A stretch of 64,000 nucleotides of DNA, taken from Ancylobacter tetraedralis (GTDB lineage: Bacteria; Pseudomonadota; Alphaproteobacteria; Rhizobiales; Xanthobacteraceae). This document shows positions 48,208-56,919 of the stretch, one piece after another; within the stretch, counting starts at the first letter, position 1; every line of letters starts with the position of its first letter. The translations under genes were made by a program, and so were the position numbers. The stretch spans positions 124,001 to 188,000 of the forward strand of contig NZ_JACICD010000005.1 in the NCBI RefSeq assembly GCF_014195655.1, in the 5' to 3' direction. Under the pieces are notes generated by a model that saw nothing but the letters and a program-made list of their open reading frames with translations, was not told the DNA's origin and did not search any database.

Positions 48208-49506
48208 ATGGATGCCCTGACCGCCGCCCCCATCGTCGCCCCCGGACTGGAAGCCGCCGGCCCCGCGCCGCGCCGGCAGACCATCGCCGTGCGCGTGGGC
48301 AACGTCACCGTCGGCGGCGGTGCGCCGGTGGTCGTGCAGTCCATGACCAATACCGACACGGCGGATGCGGAGGGCACCGCCCGGCAGATCGCCCAGCTCG
48401 CCCGTGCGGGTTCGGAGATCGTGCGCATCACGGTGGACCGCGAGGAAGCCGCCGCGGCGGTGCCCGCGATCAAGGAGCGCCTGCTCCGACAAGGGCTCGA
48501 CACCCCCATCGTCGGCGACTTCCACTATAATGGCCATCTGCTGCTGTCGAAGTTCCCGAACTGCGCGGCCGCGCTCGACAAATACCGCATCAACCCCGGC
48601 AATGTCGGCTTCGGCCAGAAGCGCGACCGGCACTTCGCCACCATCGTCGAACTGGCGATCAAGCACGACAAGCCGGTGCGCATCGGCGCCAACTGGGGCT
48701 CGCTCGACGACGACCTGCTCACCGCGCTGATGGACGCCAACGCGAAGCTTCCGCAGCCGGCGAATGCCCGCGCCGTGACGCGCGAGGCGCTGGTGCGCTC
48801 GGCGCTGCTGTCCGCCGCGCTGGCCGAGGAGATCGGCCTGCCCAGGACCAAGATCATCCTCTCCGCCAAGGTCTCGGCGGTGCAGGACCTGATCACCGTC
48901 TATGCCGAGCTGGCGCGGCGTGCCGACTATGCGCTGCATCTGGGCCTCACCGAGGCCGGGATGGGCACCAAGGGCGTGGTGGCCTCCGCCGCCTCCATGG
49001 GCGTGCTGTTGCAGCAGGGCATAGGCGACACCATTCGCGTCTCGCTCACCCCGGAGCCCGGCGGCGACCGCACCCGCGAGGTGACGGTGGCGCAGGAAAT
49101 GCTGCAGACCATGGGCCTGCGCACCTTCGTGCCGCTGGTGGCCGCCTGCCCCGGCTGCGGGCGCACCACTTCCACCACGTTCCAGGAACTCGCCTTCGAG
49201 GTGCAGGACTTCATCCGCACCTCCATGCCGGAGTGGAAGAAGCGCTATCCCGGCGTGGAGACGCTCAACGTCGCGGTCATGGGCTGCATCGTCAACGGGC
49301 CGGGTGAGTCGAAGCACGCCGATATCGGTATCTCGCTGCCCGGCACCGGCGAATTCCCCACCGCCCCGGTCTATCTCGACGGCAAGAAGGCGATGACCCT
49401 GCGCGGCCCGAGTCTGCGCGAGGACTTCAAGAAGATCGTCGAGGACTATGTGGCGAAGCGTTTTGGCGTGGGCCGGCCGGCGGCCGGAGCCGATGCGGCG
49501 GAATAG
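48208..49506 (+). CDS. ispG: 4-hydroxy-3-methylbut-2-enyl-diphosphate synthase (IspG/GcpE)
   Basis: 432-residue [4Fe-4S] enzyme of the non-mevalonate isoprenoid pathway, converting MEcPP to HMBPP. The TIM-barrel part contains [11 protein letters not shown] and [11 protein letters not shown]. The cluster cysteines lie in ACPGCGRTT and [14 protein letters not shown] 48208 has GAGAG seven bases upstream; the frame extends to 48169 but those residues are variable. It is followed by a rhodanese after 24 nt, which may be cotranscribed. Confidence 0.97.
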   Translation: MDALTAAPIVAPGLEAAGPAPRRQTIAVRVGNVTVGGGAPVVVQSMTNTDTADAEGTARQIAQLARAGSEIVRITVDREEAAAAVPAIKERLLRQGLDTPIVGDFHYNGHLLLSKFPNCAAALDKYRINPGNVGFGQKRDRHFATIVELAIKHDKPVRIGANWGSLDDDLLTALMDANAKLPQPANARAVTREALVRSALLSAALAEEIGLPRTKIILSAKVSAVQDLITVYAELARRADYALHLGLTEAGMGTKGVVASAASMGVLLQQGIGDTIRVSLTPEPGGDRTREVTVAQEMLQTMGLRTFVPLVAACPGCGRTTSTTFQELAFEVQDFIRTSMPEWKKRYPGVETLNVAVMGCIVNGPGESKHADIGISLPGTGEFPTAPVYLDGKKAMTLRGPSLREDFKKIVEDYVAKRFGVGRPAAGADAAE

Positions 49507-49530
49507 GCAGCGCCTCGGGAGGGAGTGGCG

Positions 49531-49932
49531 ATGATGAAGAAGGGCTACAAGCAGCTTCTCGCCGAAGCGGAGGCCGAGATCACGGCGATCGACGTGCCAC
49601 AGGCTCAGGCCCTGCAGGGCCGGGACGACGTGGTATTCGTCGATCTGCGCGACCCGCGCGAGCGCGAGCGCGACGGTTCGATCCCGGGGGCATTCTCCTG
49701 CCCGCGGGGCATGCTGGAATTCTGGCTCGATCCGGAAAGCCCCTATGCCAAGCCGATTTTCCAGCAGGACAAGCGCTTCGTGTTCTTCTGCGCCAGCGGC
49801 TGGCGTTCCGCCCTCGCCACCCGCACCGCGCAGGAGATGGGTCTGGCGGATATATGCCACCTTGCCGGCGGCTTCAGCGCCTGGAAAACGGCGGGCGGCG
49901 CGGTGGAGCCTCTGGCGGGCACGCGCCCTTAG
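49531..49932 (+). CDS. Rhodanese-like domain protein
   Basis: 133-residue single-domain sulfurtransferase. The CDC25-type active loop carries the cysteine in FFCASGWRSALA, and VVFVDLRDPRERERDGSIPGA and HLAGGFSAWKTAGG are the flanking rhodanese motifs. GGGAGGG precedes two in-frame ATG codons (49531, 49534) at good distance; GTG 49525 is less likely. Sulfur donor and acceptor are unknown. Context between ispG, an Fe-S enzyme, and asd gives only a weak hint of cluster-related sulfur transfer. Confidence 0.92.
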   Translation: MMKKGYKQLLAEAEAEITAIDVPQAQALQGRDDVVFVDLRDPRERERDGSIPGAFSCPRGMLEFWLDPESPYAKPIFQQDKRFVFFCASGWRSALATRTAQEMGLADICHLAGGFSAWKTAGGAVEPLAGTRP

Positions 49933-50061
49933 CACACGCCCTTCGCACGCAGCGCCGCAACCGTTCGCCGGCACCCGCGCACATTGCGTTGCGACGCCTT
50001 ATCGCGTAAAAGCCCGCGCTCGCCCGAGCCTGTGAATGGCAGGGCCTTCAGGAGAATGATC

Positions 50062-51099
50062 ATGGGCTACAAGGTCGCCGTCGTCGGTGCCACAGGCAAT
50101 GTGGGCCGCGAAATGCTCGACATCCTCGCCGAACGGGGCTTCCCCGCCGATGAGGTGGTCGCGCTCGCTTCCCGCCGTTCGGTCGGGACGGAGGTTTCCT
50201 TCGGCGACAAGACGCTCAAGATCAAAGCTCTCGAGAATTACGACTTCTCCGACACCGACATCTGCCTGATGTCGGCCGGCGGCGACGTGTCCAAGGAATG
50301 GTCGCCCAAGATCGGCCGTCAGGGCTGCGTGGTGATCGATAATTCCTCGGCCTTCCGTTACGACAGTGACGTGCCGCTGATCGTGCCGGAAGTGAATGCC
50401 GACGCGGTGAAGGGCTTCACCAAGAAGAACATCATCGCCAACCCGAACTGCTCGACCGCCCAGCTCGTCGTGGCCCTCAAGCCGCTGCACGATCTGGCGA
50501 CGATCAAGCGCGTGGTGGTGGCGACCTATCAGTCCGTCTCCGGCGCCGGCAAGGATGCCATGGACGAGCTGTTCTCGCAGACCCGTGCGGTGTTCGTCTC
50601 GGACCCGGTGGAAGCGAAGAAGTTCCCCAAGCGCATCGCCTTCAACGTCATTCCTCACATCGACGTCTTCATGGAAGACGGCTACACGAAGGAGGAATGG
50701 AAGGTGATGGTGGAGACCAAGAAGATCCTGGATCCCAAGATCAAGCTCACCTGCACCGCCGTCCGCGTGCCCGTGTTCATCTCGCACTCGGAAGCCGTGA
50801 ACGTCGAGTTCGAGAAGCCGATCACCGTCGAGGAAGCCACCGAGGCGCTGCGCGCGGCGCCGGGCGTGCTGGTGGTCGACAAGCGCGAGCCCGGCGGCTA
50901 CATCACGCCCTATGAGGCGGCCGGCGAGGACGCCACCTATGTCTCGCGCATCCGCGAGGACGCGACGGTGGAAAACGGCCTCTCCTTCTGGTGCGTGTCG
51001 GACAACCTGCGCAAGGGCGCCGCGCTCAACGCGGTGCAGATCGCCGAAGTGCTGGTGAACCGCAAGCTGCTGCTGCCGAAGTCCCAGAAGGCGGCGTGA
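50062..51099 (+). CDS. asd: Aspartate-semialdehyde dehydrogenase (Asd)
   Basis: 345-residue enzyme reducing beta-aspartyl phosphate to the semialdehyde, the branch point to lysine, diaminopimelate, methionine and threonine. NADP motif GATGNVG is at 9-15, catalytic C130 in NPNCSTAQLV, and the catalytic histidine in VPVFISHSEAVNVEF. GGAG lies 7 nt before ATG 50062, which is preferred to ATG 50056. All motifs are normal. A hairpin at 51178-51199 follows. Confidence 0.98.
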   Translation: MGYKVAVVGATGNVGREMLDILAERGFPADEVVALASRRSVGTEVSFGDKTLKIKALENYDFSDTDICLMSAGGDVSKEWSPKIGRQGCVVIDNSSAFRYDSDVPLIVPEVNADAVKGFTKKNIIANPNCSTAQLVVALKPLHDLATIKRVVVATYQSVSGAGKDAMDELFSQTRAVFVSDPVEAKKFPKRIAFNVIPHIDVFMEDGYTKEEWKVMVETKKILDPKIKLTCTAVRVPVFISHSEAVNVEFEKPITVEEATEALRAAPGVLVVDKREPGGYITPYEAAGEDATYVSRIREDATVENGLSFWCVSDNLRKGAALNAVQIAEVLVNRKLLLPKSQKAA

Positions 51100-51177
51100 G
51101 CCGGCTTCCGCTGTCTCCTGCGAGGCGGCGCGAGCCATCGCTCGACCGGCGAAGCACCGGAACGTGATGCATCTTTG

Positions 51178-51199
51178 ACGGCCGCCTTCGGGCGGCCGT
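51178..51199 (+). terminator. Hairpin terminator candidate after asd
   Basis: ACGGCCGCC (51178-51186), loop TTCG, GGCGGCCGT (51191-51199) form a perfect 9-bp stem 79 nt past the asd stop; only a weak T-rich stretch (TGTCGTTT) follows. Confidence 0.6.
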
Positions 51200-51281
51200 T
51201 GTCGTTTCACGAATAGCTGTCACCTTTCCGCCGAACTGCACCGCCACGAATCCCTCAATGCGATCTGCTTCGGTGACACGG

Positions 51282-51917
51282 ATGCTCAAACGATTTCTGG
51301 CGGCGGCCTTCGCCCTCGCCGCCCTGATGGGCCCGGCCCTCGCCCATCCCCATGTCTGGGTAAGCGTGCAATCCCGCCTCGATTACGCGCCCGACGGCAC
51401 GCTCACCGGCATCCGCCACGACTGGACCTTCGATGAAAGCTTCTCCAGCTACGCGCTGCAGGGGCTCGACAACGGGCCGGACGGCAAGCCGACCGAGAAG
51501 ACCCTCACGGAACTGGCCCAGGTGAACATCGATTCCCTCAAGGAATTCGACTATTTCACCTACCCCAAGCGCGGCAAGGATGCGCTTTCCCTGCTGCCGC
51601 CGAAAGACTATTCGCTTACCTATGACGGTACGTCGCTGACGCTTCACTTCACCCTGCCCTTCGCCCAGCCGGTGGCGAAGAAGGGGACAATGACGCTGGA
51701 CGTCTACGACCCCACCTATTTCGTCGCCTTCCAGCTGGCCGACACCGATCCGATCAAGCTCGCGGGCGCGGCGGGCGGCTGTACGCTCACCCTGCATCGG
51801 CCCGACCCGGCGGCGGTCAACACCACCAACCTGACCGAGGGCTTCTTCAACGCCCTCACCACGGCGAGCAATTACGGCTCGCAATTCGCCAACCGCGTCA
51901 CGGTGAGCTGCTCGTGA
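51282..51917 (+). CDS. DUF1007 periplasmic metal-binding protein, ZevA-like
   Basis: 211-residue secreted protein. A short basic n-region and hydrophobic core (MLKRFLAAAFALAALMG) end at ALA, leaving a mature N terminus beginning HPHVWV, which could be a metal-binding site. The rest is the DUF1007 beta-rich domain. In Haemophilus, DUF1007 protein ZevA works with NicO-type ZevB in zinc handling. ATG 51258 would add eight residues; I choose 51282 because it gives a classical signal peptide. The TGA overlaps the GTG of the next gene. Zinc versus nickel or cobalt specificity is inferred. Confidence 0.83.
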   Translation: MLKRFLAAAFALAALMGPALAHPHVWVSVQSRLDYAPDGTLTGIRHDWTFDESFSSYALQGLDNGPDGKPTEKTLTELAQVNIDSLKEFDYFTYPKRGKDALSLLPPKDYSLTYDGTSLTLHFTLPFAQPVAKKGTMTLDVYDPTYFVAFQLADTDPIKLAGAAGGCTLTLHRPDPAAVNTTNLTEGFFNALTTASNYGSQFANRVTVSCS

Positions 51918-52876
51918 ACCGCCGGCTCCTCCTGTCGGCCCTCGCCCTGGTCATGGGCGCCGCCGCGCTTCACCCGGCCCTGGCGCAGAGCCCGTTCGGC
52001 GTCGGCGCCCCCTCCCCTCCGGGCGATGTCGGTGGCATTGCCGGCTTCATCCTGGCCAAGCAGGCGGAATTCTACCGGCTGCTCACCAGCGCGGTGCGCC
52101 AGTCCCGGCAGGATGGCCACGCGCTCGCCCTGCTGGGGGGCATCTCCTTCGCCTATGGCATTTTCCACGCCGCCGGCCCCGGCCATGGCAAGGCGGTGAT
52201 TTCCTCCTATCTCCTGGCCAACGAGGCGACGCTGAAACGCGGCATCGGCCTCGCCTTCGCCAGCGCCTTCGCGCAGGCGCTGACCGCCATCCTGGTGGCC
52301 GGCATTTTCGCGGTGGTGCTCGGCGCCACGGCGGCGACCATGAGCCGCGCGGTCTATCTCATCGAGCTGACTGCCTATGCGCTGATCGTGCTGATCGGCC
52401 TGCGCCTCGCCTTCATCAAGGGCCGCGCGCTCCTCGCCACCTGGCGCGGCACGCCGGGCCATCTTCATGGCGCCGATTGCGACTGCGGGGACGACCACGC
52501 CCACATGCTGGCGCCGCAGGACCTACCCAAGGGCAGCGGCTGGCGCGAATGGTGGGGGGCGGTGCTCTCGGTGGGCCTGCGGCCCTGCTCGGGCGCGATC
52601 CTCGTGCTGGTTTTCGCGCTGACGCAAGGCATCTTCTGGGTCGGCGCCGCCTCGACACTGCTGATGGGCGTGGGCACGGCCATAACCGTGAGCGCCATTG
52701 CCGCCATCGCGGTCTTCGCCAAGCGCACCGCGGTGCGACTGGCCGCCAACCGTCCGGGCTCAAGCCGGGCGGTCCTGCTGGTGGGCGTGGAATTCCTCGC
52801 CGCGCTGGCGCTCATTGCCTTCGGGCTGGCGCTCACCTTCGGCTTCATGGCGAGCGAGCGGCTGAGCCTCGGGTGA
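51914..52876 (+). CDS. NicO/RcnA-family metal transporter, ZevB-like
   Basis: 320-residue inner-membrane protein with six or more predicted spans. After an N-terminal signal-like segment come SFAYGIFHAAGPGHGKAVISSYLL, the HxxGPGHGK signature of the nickel/cobalt transporter group, a loop rich in His, Cys and Asp (HLHGADCDCGDDHAH, about 176-190) and GLRPCSGAILVLVFAL. GTG start overlaps the DUF1007 gene stop. Together the two genes match the ZevAB layout. No Zur-box-like sequence was found directly upstream of the pair. Confidence 0.86.
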   Translation: MNRRLLLSALALVMGAAALHPALAQSPFGVGAPSPPGDVGGIAGFILAKQAEFYRLLTSAVRQSRQDGHALALLGGISFAYGIFHAAGPGHGKAVISSYLLANEATLKRGIGLAFASAFAQALTAILVAGIFAVVLGATAATMSRAVYLIELTAYALIVLIGLRLAFIKGRALLATWRGTPGHLHGADCDCGDDHAHMLAPQDLPKGSGWREWWGAVLSVGLRPCSGAILVLVFALTQGIFWVGAASTLLMGVGTAITVSAIAAIAVFAKRTAVRLAANRPGSSRAVLLVGVEFLAALALIAFGLALTFGFMASERLSLG

Positions 52877-52896
52877 GGCCCAGCCGGCCGGCCGGA

Positions 52897-53637
52897 TCAA
52901 TCCTTCAGATAGTCGTGCACCACCTTGCCAAGGCCAAGGGTGAGGTCGGTGCGGAAATGCGCCGCCGACAACACCTCGAGCACCGGCAGCTTGGCGACAT
53001 CCGCCAGCGCGTGCGGGAACAGGCCGAGCGCGGCCGGGCCGGTCCAGGCTTCCTTCACGACGAGGTTTTCCAGATAGTACTCGACCAGTTCGAGCACCCG
53101 CGCCGAGCCGTCGACATGGGGGATGATCTTGAGCATCCAGTTCGGCGCCAGCAGCGACTTGTGCAGGGCGTCCTTGTCCAGCTCGACATATTTGTAGCCC
53201 ATGGTGGCGCTGGTGCAGAGCACGCTGCCGTAATGCAGCGTCCCGACCAGGGTGTCGCTCTCCACGCGCAGGCTGGGCTTGGCGAACTTCTTGGGGAAAC
53301 CCCACAACTCACGCCCGCCGGCGGTCGGCGCCTCGTCGTCGAGATACATGGAATGGACGTAGCCGCCCTTCACGCCGTTCAGCTCGACCGGGATCACCTG
53401 CCCCGTTTCGGTATAGTCGCCGAAGCCGGTCGAATCCGGCATGCGGATGAACTCATACTTGACGATCGGCTCCACCACCTTCAGCGGCTCGGGCACCACC
53501 TTCTGCAGCGCTTCGAGGTCGGTGCGATAGGTGATGACGAAAAATTCGCGGTTGAAGAAGCGGTACGGACCCCTGGGATAGGACGGGTTGGTCAGCGGCA
53601 TGGAATAGGCGGTGCGGCGGACGTCCTCGATCTTCAT
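52897..53637 (-). CDS. Acetoacetate decarboxylase
   Basis: 246-residue protein of the acetoacetate decarboxylase family. The Schiff-base lysine lies in [14 protein letters not shown] (the PKK pair), with upstream [20 protein letters not shown] and [13 protein letters not shown] matching the family core. It decarboxylates acetoacetate to acetone and CO2, or in related enzymes other 2- or 3-oxoacids. It stands alone, converging on the transporter gene. With bdhA 5.6 kb away, a link to C4 storage metabolism is possible but not shown. Confidence 0.9.
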   Translation of the reverse strand: MKIEDVRRTAYSMPLTNPSYPRGPYRFFNREFFVITYRTDLEALQKVVPEPLKVVEPIVKYEFIRMPDSTGFGDYTETGQVIPVELNGVKGGYVHSMYLDDEAPTAGGRELWGFPKKFAKPSLRVESDTLVGTLHYGSVLCTSATMGYKYVELDKDALHKSLLAPNWMLKIIPHVDGSARVLELVEYYLENLVVKEAWTGPAALGLFPHALADVAKLPVLEVLSAAHFRTDLTLGLGKVVHDYLKD

Positions 53638-53720
53638 GGCGAATACCTCGTGGCTGACAGATGCCGGGAGCCTAATCGAGGATGCCGCGCCGCAACAGCA
53701 CGAACCGCGTCACCATACCT

Positions 53721-54716
53721 TCACAGCACGATGAGCCCGCCCGCGCCGTCTTCCGTGCCGATGGCGAGCGCTCCGCCATCGGCCCGCCAGGCCAGCGCGC
53801 TCACGGGCCCGCCGGCGGGCGCGCGGGCGAGGATTTCCGCCCCGTCCGAGATGCGCGCCAGCAGCACCATCCCGTCCTCGTAGCCGCAGGCAATGACCTC
53901 GTCCTTGGGATGAGCGGCCACCGCCGAGACCCGCACGTCGCGCGGGGCGAGCATGGTCGGCTGCTTGCCCATCGGGCCCTCCTTGGCCATGAACGGCCAC
54001 AGGATGACCTCGGTCGAGCCGGAGGTGGCGAGATAGCGCCCGCCGGGCGTGAATTCCATCGAGCGCACGCGCGAGGGATAGCCCGACATGCGCATATGCG
54101 CGCCGTCCGGCAGCCGCCAGCCATGCAGCGCGGCCTCCTGCATGGTGGTGACGATGAAGCGCGCTTCCGGGTGCCACAGGATGCCGCGATGCGAGCCCTT
54201 CCATTCCAGCACTTCGGGCTTGGCCTGCGCGTTGGGGAACCACAGCGTCGCGCCGCCATAATGGGCGATGGCAAGCCGCGTGCCCTTGGGCGCGAAGGCC
54301 AGTCCGCCGACGGTGGAGGGCAGTTCGAGCGATTTCCGCTCGCCCTTCACCGGCTGGAAATGCGCGCTCTTGCCGACCGAGAAGGCGAAGGCGCCGTCCA
54401 TCGCCACCGCGACATGGTCGATCCAGCGGCCCTTCTGCTCGAACAGCGCCTCGCTCGACCCATCCAGCCGCGTCGCCACCACACGCCCGTCATCGCCGCC
54501 CGTCACCAGACGCTTGCCGTCGCCGGCGAGGGAGAGGATGGCGCCCTTGTGCGCGCCGACGCGCGTCTCCTCATTGCCGGCCAGCACCACGTCGCCCTCG
54601 CCCAGCGCGAAGGCGGCGGTGGCGCCGAGAAAGCGGACACCGACCACGCCGGACCCGAGATCGAGCGGGCGCAGCTTGGAGGTGATCGAGGAGGGCGTGG
54701 AGGACAGGGCGGCCAT
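53721..54716 (-). CDS. WD40-repeat beta-propeller protein
   Basis: 331-residue protein made of repeated four-strand blades; GAHKGAILSLAGDGKRLVTGGDDGRVVATR, STVGGLAFAPKGTRLAIAHYGGATLWFP and VRSMEFTPGGRYLATSGSTEVILW have the WD-like pattern. No signal peptide or enzymatic domain is present, so it is a cytoplasmic scaffold. In Rhizobiales such a gene often neighbours the COG0523 GTPase and znu genes. Partner unknown. Confidence 0.85.
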   Translation of the reverse strand: MAALSSTPSSITSKLRPLDLGSGVVGVRFLGATAAFALGEGDVVLAGNEETRVGAHKGAILSLAGDGKRLVTGGDDGRVVATRLDGSSEALFEQKGRWIDHVAVAMDGAFAFSVGKSAHFQPVKGERKSLELPSTVGGLAFAPKGTRLAIAHYGGATLWFPNAQAKPEVLEWKGSHRGILWHPEARFIVTTMQEAALHGWRLPDGAHMRMSGYPSRVRSMEFTPGGRYLATSGSTEVILWPFMAKEGPMGKQPTMLAPRDVRVSAVAAHPKDEVIACGYEDGMVLLARISDGAEILARAPAGGPVSALAWRADGGALAIGTEDGAGGLIVL

Positions 54717-54837
54717 GGCACTACCGGCTTTCTGCGAGGATGGATCAGGGCGTAACCGAATTCGCGCGCCGCGTCACGACCCGCCGCACCGACGGTCCCC
54801 CCGGATGGCGAGAGGGACGGTTTGACAGAGATATTTA

Positions 54838-54853
54838 TCTGACTTAAGTCAGA
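54838..54853. promoter_or_regulatory. Perfect 16-bp palindrome, probable MarR-type operator
   Basis: TCTGACTTAAGTCAGA is an exact palindrome ending 4 nt before the ATG of the MarR-GNAT gene. A TTGACA lies at 54822-54827. The placement over the promoter and start is what an autorepressor site would show. Confidence 0.7.
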
Positions 54854-54857
54854 CATC

Positions 54858-55733
54858 ATGCCAATCGCCGCCACCGCCCGCTTTCGCCGCTTCAGCCGCG
54901 CCGTCACCCGCGAGGTCGGCGCGCTCGACACCTCGTTCCTTGGCCGCGGCCGGCCACTCGGCGCCGCCCGGGTGATCAACGCCATCGGCAGGGGTCGATC
55001 CGAGGTGGGGAGCCTGCGCGAGGATCTCGGGCTGGATTCCGGGCTGATGAGCCGGCTGCTGCGGGGGCTGGAGGAAGAGGGCCTCGTTCGCACGCACGCC
55101 CACCCCGACGACGGTCGCCGGCGCGTGGCGACGCTCACCGAGGAAGGGGAGCGCGAATTCCGCGCCTATGAGGAGCTTTCCGAGGCCCAGGCCGCCGCGA
55201 TTCTCGCCCGCTATCCCCATCGCGAGGCGCTGCTGGCCGCGATGGACCTCATCGCCTCGGCGCTCGGGCGCGATCGGCTGTCGCTCAATGAGATCGACCC
55301 GCGCAGCGAGACCGCCCGCGATTGCCTCGGCCAGTATTATGCCGAGCTGGCGCGGCGTTTCGAAAGGGGGTTCGACGTCGCGCGGTCCCGCGATCCGGAC
55401 GCCCTCGACATGATCCGCCCGCGCGGCGCGTTCATCGTCGCCCTGTCGGACGGGCTGCCTCTCGGCTGCGTCGGCGTGAAGGGAACGGGCGGCGAGAGCG
55501 CCGAAATCAAGCGCCTGTGGGTGGCGCCCTCGGCGCGCGGGCTCGGCATTTCCCGGCAGTTGATGACGGCCGCCGAGACCGCCGCGCGCGCGCTGTCGAT
55601 CCGCGTCCTGCGCCTCGATACCAGCAGCGCCCTGCCGGAAGCGGTGCAGCTTTATCGCAAGACCGGCTGGAGAGAGATCGAGCGCTTCAACGACGATCCC
55701 TATCCCGACGTGTTCTTCGAGAAGCAACTCTGA
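54858..55733 (+). CDS. MarR-type regulator fused to GNAT acetyltransferase
   Basis: 291-residue two-domain protein. Residues about 1-125 form a MarR winged helix (LREDLGLDSGLMSRLLRGLEEEGLVRTHAHPDDGRRRVATLT). Residues about 150-291 form a GNAT domain with the acetyl-CoA loop VAPSARGLGISRQLM (Q/RxxGxG/A type) and QLYRKTGWREIERF. Such fusions are known (PaiA-like regulators); the acetyl acceptor is unknown. A perfect palindrome lies just before the start, suggesting autoregulation. Confidence 0.92.
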   Translation: MPIAATARFRRFSRAVTREVGALDTSFLGRGRPLGAARVINAIGRGRSEVGSLREDLGLDSGLMSRLLRGLEEEGLVRTHAHPDDGRRRVATLTEEGEREFRAYEELSEAQAAAILARYPHREALLAAMDLIASALGRDRLSLNEIDPRSETARDCLGQYYAELARRFERGFDVARSRDPDALDMIRPRGAFIVALSDGLPLGCVGVKGTGGESAEIKRLWVAPSARGLGISRQLMTAAETAARALSIRVLRLDTSSALPEAVQLYRKTGWREIERFNDDPYPDVFFEKQL

Positions 55734-55785
55734 ACGCTCGGCAGCACCCGCCCCGGCAAAGGGAGGGCGCCGCCGGCGGAATGCC

Positions 55786-56775
55786 TCACGCCACGCAGGC
55801 GAGGAAGCCCTGCTCCAGCTTCATCGTGCCGAGCTGGCGGCCGATGAACACGATGCGGCTCACCTTCGCCTCGTCGGCGCGCCAGGGGCGCTGGTGATCG
55901 CCGTCGAGGATCATGTGGACGCCCTGGAACACGAAGCGGTCCGGGTCGTCCTTGAAGGCGAGGATTCCCTTCGAGCGCAGGATGTTCGGCCCTTCCGTCT
56001 GGGTCAGTTCCTGGATCCATGGGAAGAACTTGTCGGGGTCGAGCGGCTTGTCGGTGGAGAAGGACACCGACTTCATGTCCTCGTCGTGGAAATGCTTGTG
56101 GCCGCCTTCGAGGAAATCCGGGTCGAGCGCCTGGATGCGGTCGAGGTCGAACGCCCCCTGCCCCAGCACCTTGTCGATGGCGATATCCGACTTGAGGGTG
56201 CGGTGGACGCGCGCGAAGGGGTTGATGGCGCGGATGCGCATCTCGACGTCCTTCAGCTCGGTCTCCGAGACGAGGTCCGTCTTGTTGAGCAGGATGACAT
56301 CGGCGAAGGCGATCTGGTTCTTCGCCTCGGGCGCGTCCTTCAGCCGGTCCTTCAGCCACTTGGCGTCGGCCACGGTGACGACGGCATCGAGCGTCGTCTT
56401 GGCGCCCACCGTCTCGTCGACGAAGAAGGTCTGCGCCACCGGGGCCGGGTCGGCAAGGCCGGTGGTCTCGACGATGATGCCGTCGAAATCGCCCTTGCGG
56501 CGCAGCAGGCCGTCGATGATGCGGATCAGGTCGCCGCGCACGGTGCAGCAGATGCAGCCGTTATTCATCTCGAACACTTCCTCGTCGGCGCCGACGACGA
56601 GGTCGTTATCGATGCCGATCTCGCCGAACTCGTTGACGACGACGGCGAATTTCTTGCCGTGCGGCTCGGAGAGGATTCGGTTGAGCAGCGTGGTCTTGCC
56701 GGCTCCGAGATAGCCGGTCAGCACGGTGACGGGAATCTTGGCGGGCTGCGTCTCGTTCGGCTTGGTCTCGGGCAT
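55786..56775 (-). CDS. COG0523 GTPase (CobW/ZigA-type metallochaperone)
   Basis: 329-residue G3E GTPase. Walker A GYLGAGKT is at 21-28, the metal-binding CICC at 74-77 ([11 protein letters not shown]), NKTD is the base motif, and the C-terminal CobW_C domain contains [23 protein letters not shown] His-rich [12 protein letters not shown] loop is present. This subfamily delivers zinc or other metals to target enzymes, often under Zur control. It follows znuA on the same strand after 144 nt occupied by an interspersed repeat. CobW in the cobalamin sense is less likely, as the cob genes here are elsewhere. Confidence 0.93.
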   Translation of the reverse strand: MPETKPNETQPAKIPVTVLTGYLGAGKTTLLNRILSEPHGKKFAVVVNEFGEIGIDNDLVVGADEEVFEMNNGCICCTVRGDLIRIIDGLLRRKGDFDGIIVETTGLADPAPVAQTFFVDETVGAKTTLDAVVTVADAKWLKDRLKDAPEAKNQIAFADVILLNKTDLVSETELKDVEMRIRAINPFARVHRTLKSDIAIDKVLGQGAFDLDRIQALDPDFLEGGHKHFHDEDMKSVSFSTDKPLDPDKFFPWIQELTQTEGPNILRSKGILAFKDDPDRFVFQGVHMILDGDHQRPWRADEAKVSRIVFIGRQLGTMKLEQGFLACVA

Positions 56776-56798
56776 CTGGGTCGCTCCAATCCTTGTCT

Positions 56799-56904
56799 TC
56801 CCTCGCCCCGTCGGGGAAAGGCCGCCCGCGAGGCGGATCGGTGAGGGGAACCAGCGCTGGACGCCAGCCCCCCTCACCCCAACCCTCTCCCCCTCAGCGA
56901 GAGG
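56799..56904 (-). repeat. Interspersed palindromic intergenic repeat, copy 2
   Basis: Read on the minus strand it shows GAGAGGGTTGGGGTGAG, CCCCTCACCGA, a CCGCC/GGCGG hairpin and CCCCGACGGGGCGAGG in the same order as the copy after cobS. Each copy lies downstream of a gene in its own direction (cobS; znuA). No coding capacity. Confidence 0.8.
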
Positions 56905-56919
56905 AAGCGATCGCCGCCC

